From contig JAERMQ010000016.1 in NCBI GenBank assembly GCA_016844745.1, forward strand, positions 1 to 57,118: a stretch of 57,118 nt of DNA, read 5' to 3'. The notes under the pieces were generated by a model. The model did not search any database. It saw only the letters and a program-made list of their open reading frames with translations, and had not been told where the DNA came from. Both the position numbers and the translations under genes were made by a program. This document shows, in pieces, positions 25,275 through 33,797 of the stretch. Origin of the DNA: Ignavibacteria bacterium (GTDB lineage Bacteria; Bacteroidota; Ignavibacteria; Kapaibacteriales; UBA2268). The first letter of the stretch is position 1, and the number at the start of each line of letters is the position of its first letter.

Positions 25275-25685
25275 ATGCAGGAAATTATTAAAATCCGCAC
25301 AGACAAGCATAATGGGCTGTATGATATAACAGAAGCTGTAAGGGAAATTGTTACAAAAAGCTCGGTTGAGACAGGGATTGTGACGGTTTATGCACAAGGT
25401 GCAACGGCTGCTATAATGATTCAGGAGAATTGGGATGATTCCGTTCAGAACGATGTAATAACACTTCTAAAAAAGTTGATACCCCATGGAATATGGGAAC
25501 ACGACGCCCAGGATAATAATGCCGATTCCCATTTGAAAGCCGGGCTTATCGGACCATCCGAAACAATACCGATAATTAACGGAAAATTAGGATTATCGAG
25601 ATGGCAGAACATTTTCTTTTGTGAATTCGATGGACCAAGACCGGTGAGGGAGATAGTAGTGACGGTTATAGATTGCAGAAAATAA
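25275..25685 (+). CDS. yjbQ: YjbQ/UPF0047 family protein
   Basis: A 136-residue small cytoplasmic protein. The C-terminal half has the family signature: NADSHLKAGLIGPSETIPI, GKLGLSRWQNIFFCEFDGPR and the conserved HGIWEHD-like block before it. Members show weak thiamin-phosphate-synthase activity in vitro; the physiological role is uncertain. The start is the ATG at 25275; an ATG five bases earlier is followed at once by a stop. It stands alone and converges with the membrane-protein gene downstream. Confidence 0.92.
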   Translation: MQEIIKIRTDKHNGLYDITEAVREIVTKSSVETGIVTVYAQGATAAIMIQENWDDSVQNDVITLLKKLIPHGIWEHDAQDNNADSHLKAGLIGPSETIPIINGKLGLSRWQNIFFCEFDGPRPVREIVVTVIDCRK

Positions 25686-25720
25686 AGTTAAAGTTAATAT
25701 TAAAGATGTCATAGAAAATA

Positions 25721-25805
25721 GAAGAATGTCATTCGTAAGCGAAGTGATGAATCCAGAAGAAGCATTGGAACTGGATTCTTCACTTCGTTCAGAATGACAT
25801 TCTTC
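25721..25805. repeat. Family B palindromic element, copy 4 (short)
   Basis: Arms GAAGAATGTCATTCGTAAGC and complement GTTCAGAATGACATTCTTC-type enclose a 15-20 bp loop. The outer terminal repeats of copies 1 and 2 are missing or degraded (a CACACAGTCT word remains to the right). It sits between convergent genes and may act as a bidirectional terminator. Confidence 0.85.
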
Positions 25806-25857
25806 TTGATTTATCACACAGTCTAATTCGCAGTAATGTCTTTCAACTTTTCAATTT

Positions 25858-26919
25858 TCAATTATCTACACCATAAGTAATCGAAATTATATATTTTATT
25901 CCATAAGGATTCATCTTGTATTTTTCATTTGTCTGGAAGAACGGATGGTCCGGCTTACCTTCTAAGAATTCAGAGTATGAGCGATTAGTTATAACAAATC
26001 GAATCTCATTCATCCCTCTAACAAGCAGCTTCTTTATATCGTATTCATACATTTCATAATCAAAAGTTTTCTTTTCGCACAATTCTTTATTGTTGAGCTT
26101 GATTTCGCATAAATCATCTACAATAAATGAAATTTTTGCCTCGGTAATTTTCCTGATTTCAGATATATCAAACTCCCGCTTATAGTGATACTCTCCGCCG
26201 TTCAAAGCTTCCTGATTGGTTATGAACCTTGCGTGAGAAATCCAGTTTGCTTTTTGGATTTCAGGATACTCTCTATCGGCACGGAGCCATTCTTCGGGCA
26301 GGAATTGAGGAATTACCGCTTCAGTATTTTTCGGAATTTTCGGGTATTGAGGAGAAAATTCAAATATCGTTTGTTCATCGCTCACTATTTCAAGTATTTT
26401 AGATTTTTTTTCTTTAGGTTCTTCTTTGGATATCTGCTTATCTTCTGACTTGTCATGAACAAAGAATTGAACAATACCTTTATTCTGTTTTTTAAGTATT
26501 CGCAAAGTGTTTCTGCTTGAATAAATTAACAGGATAACAAGTACCGTAAGAGAAGAATAAAAAATGATTGGAACTATTGATATTTTGTAAATTGTCAAGG
26601 ACAGGGAAAATGTCTGGCTGTGGTATGGCTCCATGCTCATCTTATTCTGCCATGATGTAATAAGGAATATAATTAATGTAAAAAAGATAAAGTCAAAGGA
26701 AACAATTTGAAAGGTTCTGAAAACACGCCCTAATTCCCTTTTTAACAGCTTTTCTCTAACAAGACCAATGCAGAAACTGACAATATGAAGTGAGGAAAAA
26801 TTGATAATAAGAAATATCAGAAAATTATCGCTGATAACCTGTAATGAACTCATTAATCCCAACATTCCAATAAAAAGCAATGTTGCTGTTCCAAAAAGAA
26901 AGATAAATATTGAGTTCAT
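25858..26919 (-). CDS. Four-TM membrane protein with C-terminal jelly-roll domain
   Basis: A 353-residue protein that I cannot assign to a named family. Four transmembrane segments are visible (4-25, 32-54, 71-90, 110-134), then a charged linker (150-175, KSEDKQISKEEPKEKKSK). Residues about 205-350 look like a galactose-binding-type jelly roll of the kind found at the N-terminus of GH2 glycosidases: ANWISHARFITNQEAL, KREFDISE, ISFIVDDLCEIKLNNKEL and GMNEIRFVITN. The domain could bind carbohydrate or another ligand; no catalytic motif is seen. It lies 17 bp downstream of the DUF3782-like gene on the same strand. Confidence 0.7.
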   Translation of the reverse strand: MNSIFIFLFGTATLLFIGMLGLMSSLQVISDNFLIFLIINFSSLHIVSFCIGLVREKLLKRELGRVFRTFQIVSFDFIFFTLIIFLITSWQNKMSMEPYHSQTFSLSLTIYKISIVPIIFYSSLTVLVILLIYSSRNTLRILKKQNKGIVQFFVHDKSEDKQISKEEPKEKKSKILEIVSDEQTIFEFSPQYPKIPKNTEAVIPQFLPEEWLRADREYPEIQKANWISHARFITNQEALNGGEYHYKREFDISEIRKITEAKISFIVDDLCEIKLNNKELCEKKTFDYEMYEYDIKKLLVRGMNEIRFVITNRSYSEFLEGKPDHPFFQTNEKYKMNPYGIKYIISITYGVDN

Positions 26920-26936
26920 AATGATTTAGAACTAGT

Positions 26937-27476
26937 TTAAAATTCCTTTGGATGGAAATTCTTTGGAGTATGAATGGTAAATAATCCCGTATTAACATCG
27001 GCGAAGTATAATCCATTATCATATATTTCCAGGACATCCTTTTCATCATATTTCAAACCGCAAATAATGCCATACAACTTCTTATCATTATGCTCCGGGA
27101 AATAATTGCGGAACTTTAATAATATTTTTTTTATTTGTTCAATTGTATCCTTATTAATTGTAGTTTTTATTTCCACAATATATACTTCATTATTCTTGCT
27201 ATTTGAATATGCCAGAATATCAATCTCAAAATTCTCATTACCTTTCCATCTTTTAACATTCTGGCTGACAACTTCAGCCTTAAATTTTGCTCTTAACTCA
27301 TGTTCGATTGACGGATATGCCAACCCCTCGGCAATATTCCCCATGGAATTTCCCAATTTACCAATTTGCTTACCGAGTTCTTTTATTTGTTTATCGGTAT
27401 CCCGTTGTTGCAATTCGGTTTCTTTCTGAAATACAGCAAGGCTTGCAACTAATTCTTTAAGTTCTTTATCAGTCAT
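26937..27476 (-). CDS. DUF3782-like protein with PD-(D/E)XK nuclease-type fold
   Basis: A 179-residue protein. The first 50 residues are a coiled coil (KETELQQRDTDKQIKELGKQ). The rest has a restriction-endonuclease-like core: FEIDILAYSN provides Asp, and VYIVEIKTT provides the Glu-x-Lys of a PD-(D/E)XK site. DUF3782 proteins of this layout are common in cyanobacteria and other bacteria and are of unknown function. A GAGGTG site precedes the ATG. No modification gene is nearby, so it is not obviously a restriction system. Confidence 0.8.
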   Translation of the reverse strand: MTDKELKELVASLAVFQKETELQQRDTDKQIKELGKQIGKLGNSMGNIAEGLAYPSIEHELRAKFKAEVVSQNVKRWKGNENFEIDILAYSNSKNNEVYIVEIKTTINKDTIEQIKKILLKFRNYFPEHNDKKLYGIICGLKYDEKDVLEIYDNGLYFADVNTGLFTIHTPKNFHPKEF

Positions 27477-27559
27477 CTTACACCTCTGATTCTATTAATT
27501 AAATTAAATAACGAAATACTAAGACCTATATTTTGAAACTGAATTTTTAATTAAATGAT

Positions 27560-27640
27560 AAGAAAAACCCCCTAACCCCCTTTGAAAAAGGGGGAATAAA
27601 AAATTCCCCCTTTTTCAAAGGGGGTTAGGGGGTTTTTCTT
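27560..27640. repeat. Family D palindrome, copy 3
   Basis: The best-preserved copy: AAGAAAAACCCCCTAACCCC at the left and its exact complement at the right, with inner CCCTTT/AAAGGG arms in the middle. It follows the glycyl-tRNA synthetase stop by 24 bp on the minus strand and ends in a T-run in that direction, so it could act as that gene's terminator. Confidence 0.9.
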
Positions 27641-27664
27641 TTTTATTATTTCAATCAATAATTA

Positions 27665-29083
27665 CTATCCCAGCAAATCAACAATATATTTCTTGATATT
27701 ATCAACCGGAATTCTGTCCTGAAGCATGGTATCTCTATTACGAATAGTAACCGTTTGGTCTTCTAATGATTGCCCATCAATTGTTAAGCAGAAAGGTGTA
27801 CCGATTTCATCCTGTCTTCTGTATCGCCTGCCAATGGCGCCACCAGTGTCGTATTGTGCCATGAATGATTTACGCAAATCGTGATAAATATTTTCGGCAA
27901 GCTCCGGCATACCATCCTTATTAACGAGTGGAAATACGGCAACCTTCACAGGCGCTAACTTTGAATGAAATTTCAGTACTGTTCGTGGTTCCATTTTACC
28001 GATTTCGGACGGAGCTAATTCTTCAGTATAAGCATTGCATAGGAATGCCATTAATGAACGTGTGACACCTCCCGATGTTTCAATCACATAAGGAATAAAC
28101 CGTTCGTTGTTCACCGTATCGACGTATTCAAGCTTCTTGCCGGAATATTCCGTGTGGCGGCTCAAATCAAAATCCGTGCGGGAGTGGATACCTTCTATTT
28201 CACCCCACCCGAAAGGAAATTCATATTCAATATCAACAGCGTGATTCGCATAATGTGCCAGCTTATCGTGTACTTTAAGTTTTAATTTGTCAATAGGCAT
28301 GCCTAAGTCGGCATACCAATTCAGGCGCTGGTCTTTCCAATATTCGAACCATTCCAATTCGCTGCCGGGTTTAATGAAATATTGCATTTCCATCTGTTCA
28401 AATTCGCGTGTACGGAAAAGAAAATTCTTTGTATTAATCTCATTCCGGAATGCTTTACCGATTTGTGCTATTCCGAAAGGCAGCTTCTGGCGCGATGATT
28501 CCATGATATTCTTAAAATTTACGAAAATACCCTGAGCCGATTCGGGACGCAGATAAACTACAGAAGAAGTGTCCTCTAAAGGTCCGATGAAAGTTTTGAA
28601 CATCAGATTGAAACTGCGTACCTCAGTCCAATCGCAAGTACCGGAAACAGGGTCAGGGATTTGATGGTCGATAATGATTTTATAAAAATCGGCAGGTTCA
28701 GTTGCTACCAATAGCTTTTCTTCTATTTCTATTGCAAGCTGGGTTTTCTTTTTCTTAATCATACGGTCAATATACTCTTCAATCAGATTATCAGCGCGGT
28801 GGCGGGCTTGGCTGGTTTTGTTGTCAATCATCGGGTCGGAGAATTGTGCTACGTGTCCGCTTGCCTCCCAGGTGCGTGGGTGCATGAGTATTGAAGCATC
28901 GACACCCTCAACATCGTCACGGAAAGTCATTTCGCGCCACCATGATTCTTTAAGGTTACGGAGCAATTCTACACCTAAGGGACCGAAATCCCAGCAGCCA
29001 TTCAGCCCACCGTAAATTTCAGATGATTGGAAAACAAAGCCTCTGCGCTTTGCCAGCGATATTATAGTCTCTAATTTGTTCAT
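27665..29083 (-). CDS. glyS: Glycyl-tRNA synthetase, dimeric (alpha2) type
   Basis: A 472-residue class II synthetase of the single-chain GlyQS type that charges tRNA-Gly. It has the GGLNGCWDFGPLG motif near the N-terminus, class II motif 2 around FRNEINTKNFLFRTREFEQMEMQ (shown here as separate FRNEI and REFEQME blocks), and motif 3 GVTRSLMAFL; the anticodon-binding domain covers the last 110 residues. ATG 29083 (MNKLETIISL) is chosen over an upstream TTG that would add 12 residues. The length is normal for bacterial enzymes of this type. Confidence 0.95.
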   Translation of the reverse strand: MNKLETIISLAKRRGFVFQSSEIYGGLNGCWDFGPLGVELLRNLKESWWREMTFRDDVEGVDASILMHPRTWEASGHVAQFSDPMIDNKTSQARHRADNLIEEYIDRMIKKKKTQLAIEIEEKLLVATEPADFYKIIIDHQIPDPVSGTCDWTEVRSFNLMFKTFIGPLEDTSSVVYLRPESAQGIFVNFKNIMESSRQKLPFGIAQIGKAFRNEINTKNFLFRTREFEQMEMQYFIKPGSELEWFEYWKDQRLNWYADLGMPIDKLKLKVHDKLAHYANHAVDIEYEFPFGWGEIEGIHSRTDFDLSRHTEYSGKKLEYVDTVNNERFIPYVIETSGGVTRSLMAFLCNAYTEELAPSEIGKMEPRTVLKFHSKLAPVKVAVFPLVNKDGMPELAENIYHDLRKSFMAQYDTGGAIGRRYRRQDEIGTPFCLTIDGQSLEDQTVTIRNRDTMLQDRIPVDNIKKYIVDLLG

Positions 29084-29180
29084 GTTCTCTGCAAATAAAT
29101 GAAAAATTTCAAACTTCAAAATTACGAAAAAAGAGGTGAAAGAATTGAATTGAGATAAGTGTTATTATTATTTGATTAAA

Positions 29181-29270
29181 GAAAAACCCCCTAACCCCCG
29201 GTTATAGAAGTAGAACTTAGAAGTAGAAGAAAGAAATTCCCCCTTTTTCAAAGGGGGTTAGGGGGTTTTC
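29181..29270. repeat. Family D palindrome, copy 4, with replaced left inner arm
   Basis: The outer arms GAAAAACCCCCTAACCCCC and complement are intact, but the left inner arm is replaced by about 35 bp of GTAGAA-rich sequence, so only the right side retains the CCCCCTTTTTCAAAGGGGG inner hairpin. It lies just upstream of glyS. Confidence 0.85.
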
Positions 29271-29326
29271 TTTTTTTAATTGACAATTAAGGAAGTAATA
29301 CTTGTATTCCGTAATTTAAGATTTTA

Positions 29327-29608
29327 TTACGGAACTGTCTGGATTTTTGATAAATGCTCAAACGATAATTTTTTAGCTTCGTCAAGATTTAGTAACGGAC
29401 TATTTTCAGATTTTTTTATCATTATATGTATTTCTTCATAGGTTGCAGGTCTTCCTGCGAGAATCCAGTCACTATCAGATAGAGTTTCGGTTGTAAAATC
29501 ATTAGCTTTTATTTCTTTAAAAGACAAAACATATTTCAAATCTTCAAGTAATCTAATAAAGCGCTTTTTTGAAGCCGGATTTTCGATTTTTACCAATATT
29601 TCAGACAT
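29327..29608 (-). CDS. Small antitoxin-like protein
   Basis: A 93-residue protein that I cannot assign firmly. The N-terminal 45 residues could form an alpha/beta segment (LVKIENPASKKRFIRLLEDL). The C-terminal part WILAGRPATYEEIHIMIKK and NLDEAKKLSFEHLSKI is like small orphan antitoxin-type proteins of Bacteroidota in which a GRPAT-EE motif precedes a helix. No toxin gene is adjacent. It lies between glyS and the Omp28-like gene. Confidence 0.6.
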   Translation of the reverse strand: MSEILVKIENPASKKRFIRLLEDLKYVLSFKEIKANDFTTETLSDSDWILAGRPATYEEIHIMIKKSENSPLLNLDEAKKLSFEHLSKIQTVP

Positions 29609-29699
29609 TTGAAACCTAAATAATTAAAAAATAATATACGGAATTCCATGAAAAATAGTTGAAAACTTTTCTCAAGCATTATTCTGAAAAAATGCTCAC

Positions 29700-31847
29700 C
29701 TATCTTACCACAACAACAGGGCAGCGATACACCTGCCCACCAATCTTAGCAACTACGAAATAAGCTCCAGTAGCAAGATTCGACGCATCAAAATTAACCG
29801 AATAATTATCTTTGGTTTGAATTTTATTTGCATGTACAGAAACGACCTGTCCCATTATATCTATAAGCTCGATATTCACCTTGCATGGTTCGTTACTATT
29901 AACAGAATATTTAATTGTTGCCGTGCTATAAACCGGATTAGGACTTACTTTTAGAATATTAGTTCTTTCCAATTGCTCCTCTACATCTGTTTTATCAAAT
30001 AGCCAATCCAATATTCGTCTCATTAAGGCATATCTTGATGCAAATATAGAAATAGATTCGAAATTAGATGTCATATAAACAATTTTTGAATTTCCTTCCT
30101 GCACCCGCACTCCACCAATATTTGAGCTATTATTATCGTAGAAAAGAAACTGCTTTGTAGTTTGTGTATTGGAAATTTTGATAATATCCGTTGCAATCAT
30201 AAAATATGGATAAGTGCTTGCATTGAAATTGTTGAGAGTAATGTTGATTATGGAATTGCCGATTGGGTCGCCGGTTACTCCTTTTGCGGAATATGGTATA
30301 ACTTTTGAAACTTCGCCAGTACCATCTAATTCGACTCTTAATAATGGATTACCATTAGGCTCTATACCTATTACCTTATTGAAAAATTCTTGTCCGTCTG
30401 TAAATGTCGTATCTTCAAAAGCTGATGAAAGGTCTATTTGAGATGTTATCAATACACGGTTTCCTTTATTAATCGCAGTATTTATTGCTTCATAAATTTT
30501 TTGGCTAAGATAGCTATAATCTTCCGAGCCTGCCAGAATACCGGAGTTCCAGAAATCAAAAGAAAAGACAATAAGTTTAAAATCATTTACAGGATATGCA
30601 TCAAGCATTTCTTCCGTAAGAGGCAGCATAACAGCGTCTTTTGAAGCATCAGGATAAGTTTTTAAAGGCTGGAATGTCAGGTTATAATTTCCATCAGTAC
30701 CGCCATACATGATGTATTTGGCATCGCTTGTAAGAGCATAAAAGGACTTTTTGTCCGGTACGTTTATGTCAAAAGTCAAAGGACTTGCTTTAACCAATAC
30801 CTGGGCAATATCGGCAGTATCGTTGGAGTTTAAAGAAACAGTAATATTACCGGATTCATTGGGCTCTAATGTTATTGTTTTTGTTGAGAGGGAAACCGAC
30901 CAGCCTCTGGGAATATAAGAATTTGTATCGATTTCAATAAAAAATTTAGTATTATTTGAATTTGGATTTTTAATTGAAATAGTTTGTTCAAGTGTGCTTT
31001 TTTTAGGAATTTTCGAATACGGATTTTGTATCGTACTAATTTGTGAAAAGTTCATTTTTATTTTTGATGGATTATAATTAGTGGCTGCTTGCAGGACTTC
31101 TTTGGTAGAATCATCCTGAATGAAAGCTACAATGTACAAACCTTTTGAATGCCAATTATTATTTAACATGTAACCTAACGAAACTTTTCTGGAGCCGCCG
31201 GCAGAAATATTTAAATCAGTTCCCTTATAATCGGGAAGCATTTGTCTTGCAATAAAAAAGAAATTGGTTTCACCGTTTGTCCCTGCATTATCATATTCAT
31301 GAAAACATTCGACAACGATAACCCTGAGTCTTTTCCCACTAATTGCAGAATCGGATTTAATATCTACATCCACAGCTACATTATTCCCGTTTCTGTTTTC
31401 GGTAATTGAAATTGAATATGGTGATGTTACCCCTTTATATTCATTTATGGTTTTTCTAAGTCCTGCAGTATCATAGGGCGCTCCTTGATAGTATGTCGAA
31501 TCTACTAATTGCGGCACTTTACCTTGAACGAAACAAGCAGGAATACCATCAATATCCATGTTGTAATAGGAAGTTCTATAATTATTCATCGATGTATCAT
31601 TCAAATACATTGGGTCATCCTCTCCGGGCCTTGAAGCATGGTATGATATGGGAATCACTTTAGTCCAGTCAAAGCCTTTAAGAAAGGAAATGTATGCAGG
31701 ATTCTGTGCTGCACTTTGCAGGCTGCTTGCATTAACACCTTCTTCGATTAAAATATTTCTTGGAGAAGATGAATATAAATTTATCCATGAAAACGATAAA
31801 ATCAGCAAGCAAAGAGTGAGATTTATTCTCCAATTTATTTTATTCAT
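29700..31847 (-). CDS. Omp28-like secreted protein with T9SS sorting tail
   Basis: A 715-residue exported protein. The signal peptide covers about 1-27. Residues 30-115 resemble the thioredoxin-fold Omp28 domain of Bacteroidota (ILIEEGVNASS, VIPISYHASRPGEDDPMY, DIDGIPACFVQG), but the usual CxxC redox pair is absent and replaced by GVNASS. Middle domains are beta-rich and probably Ig-like. Residues about 440-610 contain a Rossmann-like stretch. The C-terminus is a type A T9SS sorting domain (VSPNPVYSTATIKY, then LATGAYFVVAKIG). It should be secreted or surface-bound; its activity is unknown. It is divergent from the DUF374 gene across 60 bp. Confidence 0.85.
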   Translation of the reverse strand: MNKINWRINLTLCLLILSFSWINLYSSSPRNILIEEGVNASSLQSAAQNPAYISFLKGFDWTKVIPISYHASRPGEDDPMYLNDTSMNNYRTSYYNMDIDGIPACFVQGKVPQLVDSTYYQGAPYDTAGLRKTINEYKGVTSPYSISITENRNGNNVAVDVDIKSDSAISGKRLRVIVVECFHEYDNAGTNGETNFFFIARQMLPDYKGTDLNISAGGSRKVSLGYMLNNNWHSKGLYIVAFIQDDSTKEVLQAATNYNPSKIKMNFSQISTIQNPYSKIPKKSTLEQTISIKNPNSNNTKFFIEIDTNSYIPRGWSVSLSTKTITLEPNESGNITVSLNSNDTADIAQVLVKASPLTFDINVPDKKSFYALTSDAKYIMYGGTDGNYNLTFQPLKTYPDASKDAVMLPLTEEMLDAYPVNDFKLIVFSFDFWNSGILAGSEDYSYLSQKIYEAINTAINKGNRVLITSQIDLSSAFEDTTFTDGQEFFNKVIGIEPNGNPLLRVELDGTGEVSKVIPYSAKGVTGDPIGNSIINITLNNFNASTYPYFMIATDIIKISNTQTTKQFLFYDNNSSNIGGVRVQEGNSKIVYMTSNFESISIFASRYALMRRILDWLFDKTDVEEQLERTNILKVSPNPVYSTATIKYSVNSNEPCKVNIELIDIMGQVVSVHANKIQTKDNYSVNFDASNLATGAYFVVAKIGGQVYRCPVVVVR

Positions 31848-31907
31848 ATTAGTAAAAATTTTTGTTTAACAGTTCAATATTCAAAATTAACTAATTTTGC
31901 AGTTCTT

Positions 31908-32492
31908 ATGAAATTGCAATTAAAATATAAAATAGCTATTGTGTTACTCAGGCTTTTAGCCGGTAGTTGGCGCATCAAAACAAAAGGGAAATTCCCGGGG
32001 AAGCCTGCTATAATTGCTTTCTGGCATGGAGATATGCTTGCAGCATGGAAATTATTTGCGAATTTCGGAGCAGCAGCAATAATAAGCCCAAGCAAGGATG
32101 GTGAAATCCTAACCCAACTTCTTCATAAATGGAAATATAATGTGGTTCGCGGTTCATCATCGAAGGATGGCTCAAAGGCGCTGAATACAATAACAGAACT
32201 GGCTAAAAGTAATTATGTCCTGATTACTCCGGATGGACCACGGGGACCAAATAGGGAATTCAAACCCGGTGCAGTGGTGGCAGGATTCCGCAGTGGTACG
32301 CCTGTTTATTATTGTTCTATCAAAGTAAAAAGAAAAATTTCATTCACAAAAAGCTGGGATAATTTTTGTTTACCACTGCCTTTTGCTCTTATTTTAATAA
32401 ATTTTTCCGATGCGGTGAAAATATCACCAATGGCATCCAGAGCTGATATTGAAAATATTATTTCAGAACTGGAATTAAAAATGAATCAATGA
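31908..32492 (+). CDS. DUF374 lysophospholipid acyltransferase-like protein
   Basis: A 194-residue inner-membrane-associated protein of the LPLAT superfamily. The catalytic HxxxxD-type region is FWHGDMLAAW, followed by SPSKDGEIL and ITPDGPRGPNREFKPGA, which are DUF374 signatures. Members are usually next to lipid A or Kdo genes, and here lpxK is the next gene on the same strand. It may acylate lipid A or a lysophospholipid; the acceptor is not predictable. Confidence 0.88.
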   Translation: MKLQLKYKIAIVLLRLLAGSWRIKTKGKFPGKPAIIAFWHGDMLAAWKLFANFGAAAIISPSKDGEILTQLLHKWKYNVVRGSSSKDGSKALNTITELAKSNYVLITPDGPRGPNREFKPGAVVAGFRSGTPVYYCSIKVKRKISFTKSWDNFCLPLPFALILINFSDAVKISPMASRADIENIISELELKMNQ

Positions 32493-32520
32493 AACAATAT
32501 ACCAATGTGCCAATGAACCA

Positions 32521-32555
32521 AATTGACTCATTTTCAAATTGACTCATTTTCAAAT
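32521..32555. repeat. Family E 16-bp tandem duplication (TCATTTTCAA-type)
   Basis: Two perfect copies of AATTGACTCATTTTCA (32521-32536 and 32537-32552). Related words (ATTTGAAAATGA, the reverse complement) occur at 33773-33800 and TTTTCAAATTTTCAAATT at 33867-33890, where they form the start of the C26 gene. Confidence 0.8.
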
Positions 32556-32757
32556 CTTAAGTATAATTGTAGTTAAATCAGCCACAAAGTCTAAAGCGTA
32601 TTTACTACAAAAAAATCACCAATTTTACTATTTTTTTCCTAAAGATATAAATCTATTTTTGAACTTAGCCAAGAAGGCATTTAAATAACAATTAAGTAAA
32701 AGGATTTATTAAATTCAGAAGTAATTTTTACAAAGTTACGTAGCATATTAACAAGAG

Positions 32758-33768
32758 ATGTACAGCTTGATTTCCAAAATAGTCGAATTTGGAGTAAGAA
32801 TTCGTAATAGAAAATATGAAAACGGGAAGAACGTTGTTCATAGCCGATTACCTGTTATCAGCGTAGGTAATCTTTCGTTTGGCGGTACTGGAAAAACACC
32901 TTTTGTTATCATGCTTGCTGATATACTAATGAAAATGAGCAGGCACCCGGTAATAATTGGTAGAGGATTTAACAGGCAGGTAAAAGGAAATACTATAGTA
33001 TCGGATGGCAAACAATTATTAGCTGATATATCCTCGGCTGGCGATGAAATGCTCATGGTTGCTCAAAGTATTCCGGTACCGGTTCTATCATGCGATTCCA
33101 AATCGGATGCAGCACTTGAAGCTGAAAAGCTTTTTAATGTCGATACTATAATAGTCGATGATGCATTCCAACACAGAAAACTACATAGAAACTTAGATAT
33201 TGTTTTAATAGACAGGGAAACAATAGATAATCCTTACTTATTCCCAAAAGGTAGATTGAGAGAGCCACTTTCAAGCCTCGAGAGAGCAGATATTATTTGT
33301 TTTAACGGGGATTTCCAAATCGATGAAACCTCTTCCGAATTTTATCCTGAGAAATTTAAATTGAAACTCGAAAAAAAAGTCTTATCAATTAATAATTTAT
33401 TGAATTGTATAATTTATTTACCTGATAAGTTTCCATTCATAGATTACAGATTCATTGCCATTTCCGGTATTGCCAAGCCGGTAAATTTTATTTTAACACT
33501 AAAATCAATAAATTTTGAAATATCACAACATAAAATTTTTGCAGACCATTATAATTATTCAAGAGATGACGTCAGGAAAATTATCGATTTATGCAAAGAT
33601 ATTAGAATAAAAAATATAATAACAACAGAAAAGGATGCAGTCAAATTAGCAAATTTCAAGGAATTATTCATGTCCGCCGGATTAAATTGTTTTTATATAA
33701 AAATTGGCTTGAAAATTGAAAGTGGAAATGAAAAATTTATGGAAAAGTTAAGTCGGATTTTTAATTAA
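32758..33768 (+). CDS. lpxK: Tetraacyldisaccharide 4'-kinase
   Basis: A 336-residue membrane-associated kinase that phosphorylates lipid A disaccharide at the 4' position. The P-loop is GGTGKTP (42-48) in SVGNLSFGGTGKTP, followed by IIGRGF and the DDAFQHRKLHRNLDIVLID block (about 137-155) with the DDxxQHR motif. The length matches Bacteroidota LpxK. It follows the DUF374 gene on the same strand after 265 bp that contain a short tandem repeat but no gene. Confidence 0.95.
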   Translation: MYSLISKIVEFGVRIRNRKYENGKNVVHSRLPVISVGNLSFGGTGKTPFVIMLADILMKMSRHPVIIGRGFNRQVKGNTIVSDGKQLLADISSAGDEMLMVAQSIPVPVLSCDSKSDAALEAEKLFNVDTIIVDDAFQHRKLHRNLDIVLIDRETIDNPYLFPKGRLREPLSSLERADIICFNGDFQIDETSSEFYPEKFKLKLEKKVLSINNLLNCIIYLPDKFPFIDYRFIAISGIAKPVNFILTLKSINFEISQHKIFADHYNYSRDDVRKIIDLCKDIRIKNIITTEKDAVKLANFKELFMSAGLNCFYIKIGLKIESGNEKFMEKLSRIFN

Positions 33769-33797
33769 AATAAATTTGAAAATGAGAAAATTTGAAA

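Noticed and set aside
26937..27476. Restriction endonuclease of a restriction-modification system
   Set aside because: There is no methyltransferase or specificity gene nearby, and the coiled-coil plus DUF3782-like layout is not typical of restriction enzymes.
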